From positions 28,475-92,474 of the forward strand of contig NZ_CANRKH010000010.1 in NCBI RefSeq assembly GCF_947631165.1: 64,000 nucleotides of DNA, given 5' to 3'. Origin of the DNA: an uncultured Dysosmobacter sp. (GTDB lineage: Bacteria > Bacillota > Clostridia > Oscillospirales > Oscillospiraceae). The position numbers were made by a program, and so were the translations under genes. Each line of letters opens with the position of its first letter. Position 1 is the first letter of the stretch. Below are positions 9,804 to 18,407 of the stretch, one piece after another. Under the pieces are notes generated by a model. The model made no database searches and was not told the DNA's origin. It worked only from the letters and a program-made list of their open reading frames with translations.

Positions 9804-10805
9804 TCACCTTTTCAGGCCATAGGGCTTGTAAGCGGAGGTCAGCACCTTTTCAAACACCGGCGCGTCGGGGTCCTCGATGCGCTTGAGGATCTGCTCTCCG
9901 GCGGCCCGGCCCAGCTCCTCCACCGGCTGGATGATGCAGTCCATCTGGTCGGAATAAAGCTGATAAAAGTTGGAATCATAATCAACGAAGCTGACCAGGT
10001 CGATGTCCTGGGCCAGGCGGATGCCCTTCTCCTGCAAATAGAAGATGGTCTCCGAGGCCATCAGGCCCTGGCAGACGATGATGGCGTCGCAGTTCTGTTC
10101 CAACAGCTCGTCCAGACACTCCTGGGCGCTGTTTTCCATGGAGTTGCCGTAGCGGATCAGGGCGTCCTCCTGAGGCAGGCCGCAGTCTGCCACCGCCTCC
10201 TTGTAGGCGGAGATGCGCTCCTTGGTGGAGGACAGCCGGGGCAGGCCGCCGATGATGCCAACCCGCTTGGCCCCCTTGCCCGCCAAGCGGCAGACGGAAC
10301 GGTAGATAGGCTGGAAATTGGATACGCAGATGGAGGAATAGCGCTTGGTCTCAAAGGTCCGGTCTACCAGCACAGTGGGGAATCCTGCGGGGATCAACGC
10401 GTCGAACCGCTCGAACTCCTCCATGGTGCTGGCCACCAGCACGCCGTCCACCAGGCCAGCCGTCAGCAGGCGGAGGTTCTTCTCCTCCCGTCCGGCATCC
10501 TCCTTGGTATTGGCGATGATGAGGTGATAGCCGTGGGCGGAGAGATAGTTCTCCACCGATTCGATCATGGTGGCGAAAAATTTGTTGGAGATATCCGGCA
10601 CGATGAAGCCCACCGTCTGCTTCCGCCCCGTGCGGAAGCTGCGGGCGGAGGCGTCCGGCGTATACCCCAGCTCCTCGATGGCCTGATACACCTTCTCCTT
10701 GGTCTCGGCGGAGACGTATCGGGTATTGTTGATGGTGTGGGACACGGTGGCGGTGGAGACCCCCGCCAGCCGCGCCACATCACTGATGGTCACTTTCATA
10801 GTCAT
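9804..10805 (-). CDS. LacI-family transcriptional regulator
   Basis: 333 aa; MKVTISDVARLAGVSTATVSHTINNTRYVSAET HTH. Confidence 0.93.
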   Translation of the reverse strand: MTMKVTISDVARLAGVSTATVSHTINNTRYVSAETKEKVYQAIEELGYTPDASARSFRTGRKQTVGFIVPDISNKFFATMIESVENYLSAHGYHLIIANTKEDAGREEKNLRLLTAGLVDGVLVASTMEEFERFDALIPAGFPTVLVDRTFETKRYSSICVSNFQPIYRSVCRLAGKGAKRVGIIGGLPRLSSTKERISAYKEAVADCGLPQEDALIRYGNSMENSAQECLDELLEQNCDAIIVCQGLMASETIFYLQEKGIRLAQDIDLVSFVDYDSNFYQLYSDQMDCIIQPVEELGRAAGEQILKRIEDPDAPVFEKVLTSAYKPYGLKR

Positions 10806-10828
10806 TGATTCCTTTGCGCAAACAAACT

Positions 10829-10850
10829 GGCTTTACGTAATCATTTTGCC
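10829..10850 (-). promoter_or_regulatory. Candidate LacI-family operator in front of the lacI-like gene
   Basis: Minus strand GGCAAAATGATTACGTAAAGCC shares the CAAAAYGATTACG half-site with 11035-11058. Confidence 0.5.
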
Positions 10851-10999
10851 AAAGACAGTATAGGCCAACTTCCGGCTATCCGTCAAGGCCCTTTTCCCCC
10901 CTTTTGTCGAAACTTCTGTGAATTTTGACTGTTTCTTATTAAAAATCCACAATTGAAATTTTCGATTGTTATCTGAAATGACGATTGCCAAAAAGTTGA

Positions 11000-12115
<1,116 letters not shown>

Positions 12116-12316
12116 TTTGCTCCGCAGGATCGTTTGTTTGATATAGTCAATCCACCAGAAAACCAGCTGCGCTGTTCTTCAAGCGGGCAATGCCCGCTGT
12201 ACGCAAAGCACACGGATGAAATCCAAATCAAGGCCGTTAGACGGCCTGTCACAGCGCAAACGCGCTGCGACATTTGAAAAGCGGTTTTACCACTTCTCAA
12301 TTCATTTGATCATAGT

Positions 12317-12357
12317 GTCGCAGCCGTCCGGGCAAAAGCCCGGACGGCTGCGTTTTT
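12317..12357 (+). terminator. Terminator downstream of gap
   Basis: CGCAGCCGTCCGGGC AAAA GCCCGGACGGCTGCG TTTTT. Confidence 0.85.
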
Positions 12358-12446
12358 AGCCCCGCGCCGTGAGAATACCGAGGCGATCTGAGGCAGTCTG
12401 AGGCGGTCTGGGATGGATGGTCCGGCCAGCGTTGGGAATATGGCCT

Positions 12447-12632
12447 TTAAAAATCATGCCGCCCGCCGCAGGAGAGGCCCAGCTCCTCCATCAGGGTGAC
12501 CACCTCTTCGATCTTTTGAAAGCAGTCCTGGTCACTCAGCGCGCCGTCGCTGAGGATCTGCTGGATGCGGCGCAGTGCTCGACTGCTGGCATCCGCTGTC
12601 AGGCAACGGTAAAATTCCTGCTCGCTCTGCAT
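12447..12632 (-). CDS. Small 61-aa hypothetical protein
   Basis: MQSEQEFYRCLTADASSRALRRIQQILSDGALSDQDCFQKIEEVVTLMEELGLSCGGRHDF; helical, plausible composition, short intergenic context. Confidence 0.6.
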   Translation of the reverse strand: MQSEQEFYRCLTADASSRALRRIQQILSDGALSDQDCFQKIEEVVTLMEELGLSCGGRHDF

Positions 12633-12748
12633 AAAATATCCCCTTCCGGTTTATCACATCACCTTGATTATAACATAATTTTCATAAATACGCAAGTGCG
12701 TATACGCAACTGCGATAGTTTGGATACCATATCCACGAGGTGATGGAA

Positions 12749-12991
12749 ATGGCTGTCAAGGATGCGGTGGCACAGCGTTTTGCGGAGCTGTGCCGTCAGC
12801 GGGGGATCAAGCTGAATGAACTGGCGGTCCGAGCTGGAACGACCCCTTCCACGGTATACAGCATGATGGACCCGGCGCGCCGGAATGTATCGATCACCAC
12901 CATCAAAATCCTCTGCGACGGATTGGATATTTCTCTGGAAGAGTTCTTCTCCGGCCCGGAATTTGATGATTTGGAACAGGAAATTCAATGA
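12749..12991 (+). CDS. Small XRE-family HTH regulator
   Basis: MAVKDAVAQRFAELCRQRGIKLNELAVRAGTTPSTVYSMMDPARRNVSITTIKILCDGLDISLEEFFSGPEF; GAGG 8 nt upstream. Confidence 0.85.
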   Translation: MAVKDAVAQRFAELCRQRGIKLNELAVRAGTTPSTVYSMMDPARRNVSITTIKILCDGLDISLEEFFSGPEFDDLEQEIQ

Positions 12992-13257
12992 TCAAGGGTC
13001 ATGGGGGAGTAAAAATGACTGTGACGGACGCGGTAACAAACCGTTTGCTTTCACTCTGCGGCCAAAGAGGCTGGACGATCCACACGCTGGCAATCGTATC
13101 CGGGCTATCTCCATCCACTGTGAAAAGTATTCTGTATGGAAACAGCCGCAATCCCGGCGTTGTCACCATCAAGATCCTCTGCGACGGGCTGGGTATCTCT
13201 CTGGAAGAGTTTTTCTCCGGCCCGGAGTTTGAAAATCTGGAACAGGAGATCCAATAA
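12988..13257 (+). CDS. Small XRE-family HTH regulator, tandem paralogue
   Basis: MIKGHGGVKMTVTDAVTNRLLSLCGQRGWTIHTLAIVSGLSPSTVKSILYG...GLGISLEEFFSGPEFENLEQEIQ; ATGA overlap with upstream paralogue. Confidence 0.85.
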   Translation: MIKGHGGVKMTVTDAVTNRLLSLCGQRGWTIHTLAIVSGLSPSTVKSILYGNSRNPGVVTIKILCDGLGISLEEFFSGPEFENLEQEIQ

Positions 13258-13291
13258 AAAAAGAAGAGCCGCAAGACTCTTTTTTTCATAC

Positions 13292-13351
13292 AAAACATAT
13301 CCCCCCATCCGCTCCGCTGGCGAATGGGGGGATAGCCCATTGATCGGATTG
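13292..13351. repeat. 60-bp direct repeat copy 1 (contains a hairpin)
   Basis: AAAACATATCCCCCCATCCGCTCCGCTGGCGAATGGGGGG..T..CCCATTGATCGGATTG, repeated at 13515-13574. Confidence 0.9.
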
Positions 13352-13514
13352 ATTCCCCGCAAAACCGAATGGTTTTGCGGGGACCCCAATTTAGAATCAA
13401 ATGGTCAGGCAAAGCCCGACCATTTCAAGATTTTTTCTCCGAAAAAATACTTGTACGCCGCCTGGGCGGCGGCTCGGCCCTGCCTCGCGGACAATCCTCT
13501 TTTTCCCCCCAAAA

Positions 13515-13574
13515 AAAACATATCCCCCCATCCGCTCCGCTGGCGAATGGGGGGCTTACCCATTGATCGGATTG
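13515..13574. repeat. 60-bp direct repeat copy 2
   Basis: Near-identical to 13292-13351 by eye. Confidence 0.9.
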
Positions 13575-13977
13575 TCCATTGGTCCATACCTCATGCTTTC
13601 TCAGGGTCCCGTTCGGATGCCGGGGTCTCGATAAGGGGGTCCGGAAACTCGGTCTCTTCTCCAATACCTAAAACATCAAGGACACGCAGACTTTGCTCTA
13701 GCTGTTGCTAAAACCATGCTCGTGCAGCTCATCATAGTGAGATATGTTTCGTCTTTGGGGGGTCCGAGGCTTCTTTTGTCGCTTTGATGATCTCGATCCC
13801 GAACGGTTATTCTTAAGAGATTCGTGATTCTCTTGAGCTTGCTAGCCCATGGGACTCACTCCTTTCTGTGTCTATAATGTACAATATTTCTGGATGGATG
13901 TCAATAGGTTTTGTGATATTTTACTGTTTTCACAACTGTAAATCGTTTTCCCATGTCGATCTGCACAATCCCCCGTT

Positions 13978-15003
13978 TTACCAGGACAGCTCCCGCAGCA
14001 GCGCCGTACAGGACAGCGCCTCCTCCCACTGGAAGGCCCACAGCAGCGCCTCCAGATTCTCTCCGTTGTGCTCGATCTCGCAGCTGAACCGCCGCAGGGC
14101 CTCTGGCAGGCCGCATACCGCCGCCAGACGCTCCACCGTCAGCACGGCGAACGCCACCAACTGGGCACGGGACAGCAGGTCCCCGTCGTTGACGGTCTTT
14201 AATAAGTAGCGGAATGCGAAATAGACGGCGATCCGCTCCAGCAGAGCCTCAGACTGGGGAACAGGGACCGCCGTCTCCGCCTGACGCAGCAGCTCCGGCC
14301 AATCGCCGTCCAAAATCTCCAGCGTCCCTAGAAACCGCAGGCCATGGGGAACTGTCAGCCCCTCCCCTGCCGCCTGCCAGGTCCGCGGGGCCTGCCATAT
14401 CTCCGCCAAGGCAGGCAGATCGGCCTCCCGCTCCTCCTCCAGGGCAAGCTGCGCCTCCCGGGCCAGCAGCAAAAGATCCCGCAGGCGGCGGCGCAGGGGG
14501 ACGCTTCGGTCCGCCAGCATGTCCAGCATCCGGTCCCGCAGCGGCAGCAGGTACGCCAGCCATTCGTCCCCTTCCTCCTCCGGTTCCGCCGTCTCCATCT
14601 CCGCAAAGGTCAGCGGGGCCTCTGTCCCCAGCAGCAGGGCGCCCGCCGCCGGGCAGGAGGCGGACAGCGTGACCTCCCGAAAGGAGCCGTAATCCTCAAT
14701 GAACCGGGGATGCTCCCGGCAGGTGACGCTGGTGGCGTCCTCCCCCAGCTTCCGGTGGATCTCGCAGAGGTTTTCTTCGTCCAGGAAGGGGCAGCGGCCG
14801 CCGTCCAGGGGAAAGCAGAACGCCCCCTCCTCATCTGCTTGTAAAACTGCCCGCAGCTTGTCCCCCAGGGGGCCAGACTCCTCAAAATACCGGCAGGCGG
14901 TCTCCTCGTCAATGACCACCTCCCACTTCTCGCAGCAGGTGTGGGGGCACTCTCCCGCCAGGCAGCAAAAGCTCTCGTAATAGTCCGGCACTCGGTTCAG
15001 CAT
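13978..15003 (-). CDS. Flagellin lysine-N-methylase (FliB)-like protein
   Basis: 341 aa; MLNRVPDYYESFCCLAGECPHTCCEKWEVVIDEET... Cys-rich N-terminus, CREHPRFIEDYG motif typical of the FliB family. Confidence 0.8.
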   Translation of the reverse strand: MLNRVPDYYESFCCLAGECPHTCCEKWEVVIDEETACRYFEESGPLGDKLRAVLQADEEGAFCFPLDGGRCPFLDEENLCEIHRKLGEDATSVTCREHPRFIEDYGSFREVTLSASCPAAGALLLGTEAPLTFAEMETAEPEEEGDEWLAYLLPLRDRMLDMLADRSVPLRRRLRDLLLLAREAQLALEEEREADLPALAEIWQAPRTWQAAGEGLTVPHGLRFLGTLEILDGDWPELLRQAETAVPVPQSEALLERIAVYFAFRYLLKTVNDGDLLSRAQLVAFAVLTVERLAAVCGLPEALRRFSCEIEHNGENLEALLWAFQWEEALSCTALLRELSW

Positions 15004-15017
15004 GTATAACGCTCCTT

Positions 15018-15689
15018 TTAGTCACCGTGCTCCGCAGGCCGGAGCAGGCAGAAATGATTTTTGCGGAATTCCAGTACGCCCTCGTCCCGCAGCCCACCCA
15101 GGGCGGCGGACATGGCGCTGCGGTCCACCGCCAGATAGTCCGCCAGCTGCTGGCGGTCCAAGGGAATATCAAAGGCCGCTCGGCCCGCCGCCAGAGCCTG
15201 GGCGGACAGGTAGCTCAGCAGCTTTTCCCGGGTCGTCCGCCGGGCCATATGGCGCATTTTGCGGGTCAGCTGCAAATTTTTCCCCGCCAGCAGGGAAAGC
15301 AGGTTGGCCGTCAGCCGGGCTTCGCCCACCGTGCCCGCCTGCGTCCCGGCCATGGGCTCGGCCCGCAGGAACAGCGCCGTCACCTCTGCCGCCGCCAGGG
15401 CGGAGACCTCCAGCGACTCACCGCTGAGGGCGTAGGATTCCGCGAATACATCCCCCGCCTCCGCCAGCCCCACGATGCCCCGATTGCCCCAAAAATCCTC
15501 CCGGACGATGTGGACTGTGCCGGACAGCACCAGCCCCAGCCGGTCCGTCCGCTCCCCCCGGCGGAGCAGCAGCTCTCCCTTCCGGCAGCGCCGCTCCCTG
15601 GCCTCCAGTCGGGCCAGCAGCGCCGGCAGCTCCTCAGACGGAATCCCTCGGAATAGGGGCGATCCGGTGAGCAAGGGTGAAATTTCCAT
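15018..15689 (-). CDS. Crp/Fnr-family transcriptional regulator
   Basis: MEISPLLTGSPLFRGIPSEELPALL... cNMP-binding-like fold, C-terminal DRQQLADYLAVDRSAMSAALGGLRDEGVLEF HTH. Confidence 0.88.
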   Translation of the reverse strand: MEISPLLTGSPLFRGIPSEELPALLARLEARERRCRKGELLLRRGERTDRLGLVLSGTVHIVREDFWGNRGIVGLAEAGDVFAESYALSGESLEVSALAAAEVTALFLRAEPMAGTQAGTVGEARLTANLLSLLAGKNLQLTRKMRHMARRTTREKLLSYLSAQALAAGRAAFDIPLDRQQLADYLAVDRSAMSAALGGLRDEGVLEFRKNHFCLLRPAEHGD

Positions 15690-15705
15690 AAACGCCTCCT
15701 GGTTT

Positions 15706-15764
15706 TGTTGGAAATACAACAGACTTTTTTCTTTGATTATAGAATACTGTATCCAGAAACGCAA
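15706..15764 (-). promoter_or_regulatory. crp/fnr-like gene promoter with candidate Crp/Fnr-type operator (15706-15721)
   Basis: TGTTG-N6-CAACA palindrome; minus strand TTGCGT-N17-TATAAT (-10 at 15736-15741). Confidence 0.55.
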
Positions 15765-15847
15765 CAGCGAATTGACTGGACAGTCTCTGTCCAGTCCGAC
15801 GATACCCTTTGTTCGCTGAGGATGAAATACAAAAAAGGAGAAACACT

Positions 15848-16558
15848 ATGGTACGGAGGATCATTCACATCGATCAGGAGAAATGCAACGGCTGCGGCGC
15901 CTGCGCCGCGGCCTGCCACGAGGGAGCTATTGGCATGGTGGACGGCAAGGCCGTCCTGCTGCGGGACGACTACTGCGACGGCCTGGGGGACTGCCTGCCC
16001 ACCTGCCCTACCGGGGCCATTACCTTTGTGGAGCGGGAGGCAGCGGCTTATGACGAGGCGGCGGTGCTGGCCAAGAAAGCGGCAGCTTTGAAGGATTCCG
16101 CCCCGGTGCGGACACCGCCCTCCGGCGGATGTCCCGGCAGCATGGCCCGTGCTCTGGAGCATGCCGCCGCGCCCGCGCCCGGCAGCGGAGCCGTCTCCCG
16201 CCTGATGCAGTGGCCGGTGCAGATCAAGCTGCTGCCCATCCAGGCTCCCTTTTACGACGGCGCCCGGCTGCTGATCGCCGCGGACTGCACCGCCTTCTCC
16301 CGGGCGGACTTCCACGAGCGCTTCATGCGGGGCCGCATCACCATGATCGGCTGTCCCAAGCTGGACGAGGGCGACTACGCAGAAAAGCTGACGGAGATCC
16401 TCCGCCGCAACGACATCCGGGAGGTCACCATCGTCCGCATGGAGGTTCCCTGCTGCGGCGGACTCCAGCGGGCGGCAGAGACCGCCCTGCGGCAAAGCGG
16501 CAAGTTCATCCCCTGGCAGGTGGTGACACTGGGCCGGGATGGAAATATATTGGAGTGA
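15848..16558 (+). CDS. 4Fe-4S ferredoxin-domain protein
   Basis: MVRRIIHIDQEKCNGCGACAAACHEGAIG...GDCLPTCPTGAITF, two CxxCxxCxxxC clusters. Confidence 0.88.
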   Translation: MVRRIIHIDQEKCNGCGACAAACHEGAIGMVDGKAVLLRDDYCDGLGDCLPTCPTGAITFVEREAAAYDEAAVLAKKAAALKDSAPVRTPPSGGCPGSMARALEHAAAPAPGSGAVSRLMQWPVQIKLLPIQAPFYDGARLLIAADCTAFSRADFHERFMRGRITMIGCPKLDEGDYAEKLTEILRRNDIREVTIVRMEVPCCGGLQRAAETALRQSGKFIPWQVVTLGRDGNILE

Positions 16559-16574
16559 CCTGGAGGTATCCATC

Positions 16575-16757
16575 ATGAAAGCGACTGTCAATGAGAACTG
16601 CATCGGCTGCGGCCTGTGCGCCGGCACCTGCCCGGAGGTCTTTCAGATGGGCGATGACGGCTTCGCCCACGGAAGTGAATTCGGCGCGGAGCTGCTGGAC
16701 AGCGCCCAGGAGGCCCGGGACGGCTGCCCCGTGTCCGCCATCAGCATCGAAGAATAA
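16575..16757 (+). CDS. Small ferredoxin
   Basis: MKATVNENCIGCGLCAGTCPEVFQMGDDGFAHGSEF...GCPVSAISIEE. Confidence 0.9.
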   Translation: MKATVNENCIGCGLCAGTCPEVFQMGDDGFAHGSEFGAELLDSAQEARDGCPVSAISIEE

Positions 16758-16762
16758 GCACG

Positions 16763-16800
16763 AAACCGGAGCACAGGCCATCTTGCCTGTGCTCCGGTTT
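16763..16800 (+). terminator. Terminator after the ferredoxin pair
   Basis: AAACCGGAGCACAGGC CATCTT GCCTGTGCTCCGGTTT. Confidence 0.8.
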
Positions 16801-16804
16801 CCGC

Positions 16805-16832
16805 AAAAAAGCAGGGGCGGCAGCCCCTGCTT
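16805..16832 (-). terminator. Terminator after spoVAF (minus strand)
   Basis: AAGCAGGGGC GGCA GCCCCTGCTT with T-run on minus strand. Confidence 0.75.
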
Positions 16833-16837
16833 CATTT

Positions 16838-18256
16838 TCACGTATTGTCCCGGCTGATAGGCTCCCGGATCAGCAGCCGCCGCAGCGCCTTGCCGTTGAA
16901 GGGAATCAGGGGATAGAGATAGCCCTTTCCCACCAGCGGCTTGGTGGTGGCCAGCAGCGCCAGGATGCCCAGGGTCCCCAGCACAAAGCCCCAGACGTCG
17001 AACATCGCCGTCACCACCAGCAGCACGACCCGCAGCAACTTGAAGGCGTAGCCCATCTCATAGCTGGGCTGTGCAAAGCCCGCCACGGACACGAAGGCCA
17101 TATATACCAGCACCTCCGGCCCCAGCCACCCCGCCTGGACAGCGAAGTCGCCCAAAATCAGCGCCCCCAGCATGGAGAAGGAGTTGGACAGGGAGTCCGG
17201 CGTATTCAGCGACGCCAGCTTCAAAACGTCGATCAGAAATTCCACCACCAGCAGCTGGCTCAGCAGTCCCAAGGACGCCGGCTCCGGCGAGGAGAGGAAC
17301 TCCAGCCATTCCGGCAGCCGCCCCGGCTCGCTGACCATCAGATACCAGGCGGGGGTTATGAACAGGGAGATGAGAAACACCACGATCCGCAGCAGCCGGA
17401 GATAGGTCCCCACCAGCGGTGGGAAATAAAATTCGTTGGCCTCCTGGGTAAAATCAAAAAAGGTGGTGGGCAGGATCATCACCGAGGGGGAGTTGTCCAC
17501 CATCAGCACGATGTTGCCCTCCATGATGCTGGCGGCGGCACTGTCGGGCCGCTCGGTGTAGCGAACCTTGGGGAAGGGATTGTACCACTGCTTGGGCCGG
17601 ATGGCCTCCGCCACGCTCTCCTGGGACATGGAGAGGGACTTCACATCGATGGACTGCAGCTTCTCCCGCACCTGGGCCAACAGCTTCTGGTCGACCCGGT
17701 CGTCCAGATAGCACAGCACCGCGTCGGTGTGGGAGCGGGTCCCCACCTTGTGGCCCTCCATGGTAAGATGGGGGTCCCGGATGCGGCGGCGCAGCAGGGC
17801 CATGTTGGGCACCACCGCCTCGACGAAGCCGTCGTGGGCGCCCCGCAGCACCTTGCCGTCCATCGGCTCCCCCACGCTGCGGGCGGGATAGTCCTTGCAG
17901 TCCATCAAAATGCCGCCGGCCATGCCCTCCAGCAGCAGCAGGCTCTTGCCCAGCAGCACCGACGTCACGATATCGTCCACATCAAAGCTGACGTTGGTCT
18001 CGGAGAAGGTGACAAACCGGTCCGCGAAGGCCTGGGCCTCCGTCACCGTGGCCAGGTCCTCCGGCTTCAGCGCCAGCCAGAAGGCCCCCATCCGCTCCAG
18101 GGTCTCGTCCTTGCCATAGCCGTCGATGACCCACAGCCTGGCCCGGCGGCCGCCGATCAGATAATCCCGGCTCACCACGTCGCAGCTCCGGCCCACGCCC
18201 AGCAGGCCGTCGAACCGGCGCACATTGTCCATGTGATCCTTTGAGAGTTGTTCCAT
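16838..18256 (-). CDS. spoVAF: Stage V sporulation protein AF / GerABKA-family spore germination protein
   Basis: DGFVEAVVPNMALLRRRIRDPHL, WYNPFPKVRYTERPDSAAASIMEGNIVLMVDNSPSVMILPTTFFDF motifs; start trimmed to 18256. Confidence 0.85.
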   Translation of the reverse strand: MEQLSKDHMDNVRRFDGLLGVGRSCDVVSRDYLIGGRRARLWVIDGYGKDETLERMGAFWLALKPEDLATVTEAQAFADRFVTFSETNVSFDVDDIVTSVLLGKSLLLLEGMAGGILMDCKDYPARSVGEPMDGKVLRGAHDGFVEAVVPNMALLRRRIRDPHLTMEGHKVGTRSHTDAVLCYLDDRVDQKLLAQVREKLQSIDVKSLSMSQESVAEAIRPKQWYNPFPKVRYTERPDSAAASIMEGNIVLMVDNSPSVMILPTTFFDFTQEANEFYFPPLVGTYLRLLRIVVFLISLFITPAWYLMVSEPGRLPEWLEFLSSPEPASLGLLSQLLVVEFLIDVLKLASLNTPDSLSNSFSMLGALILGDFAVQAGWLGPEVLVYMAFVSVAGFAQPSYEMGYAFKLLRVVLLVVTAMFDVWGFVLGTLGILALLATTKPLVGKGYLYPLIPFNGKALRRLLIREPISRDNT

Positions 18257-18351
18257 GCTCCACCTCCGTCGATGCCCTCCGCAAACGGGGACGGAGCTAG
18301 TATGTGCCGGAAATGGGCGGCATATCCATCTTTCCCGGCGCAGCAAAGAAG

Positions 18352-18377
18352 AAGGCCCGGACAAAAGTCCGGGCCTT
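18352..18377 (-). terminator. Terminator after the surface-protein gene
   Basis: AAGGCCCGGAC AAAA GTCCGGGCCTT. Confidence 0.8.
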
Positions 18378-18407
18378 TTGGCTGTTTATTTGTCCGCTAT
18401 TGGGAGA

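Noticed and set aside
13292-13574. Possible CRISPR array from the 60-bp repeats
   Set aside because: Only two copies, 223 bp apart, with other hairpins between; no regular spacers and no cas genes.
13868-14209. + strand ORF 113 aa
   Set aside because: Antisense to the FliB-like gene for most of its length; unlikely composition.
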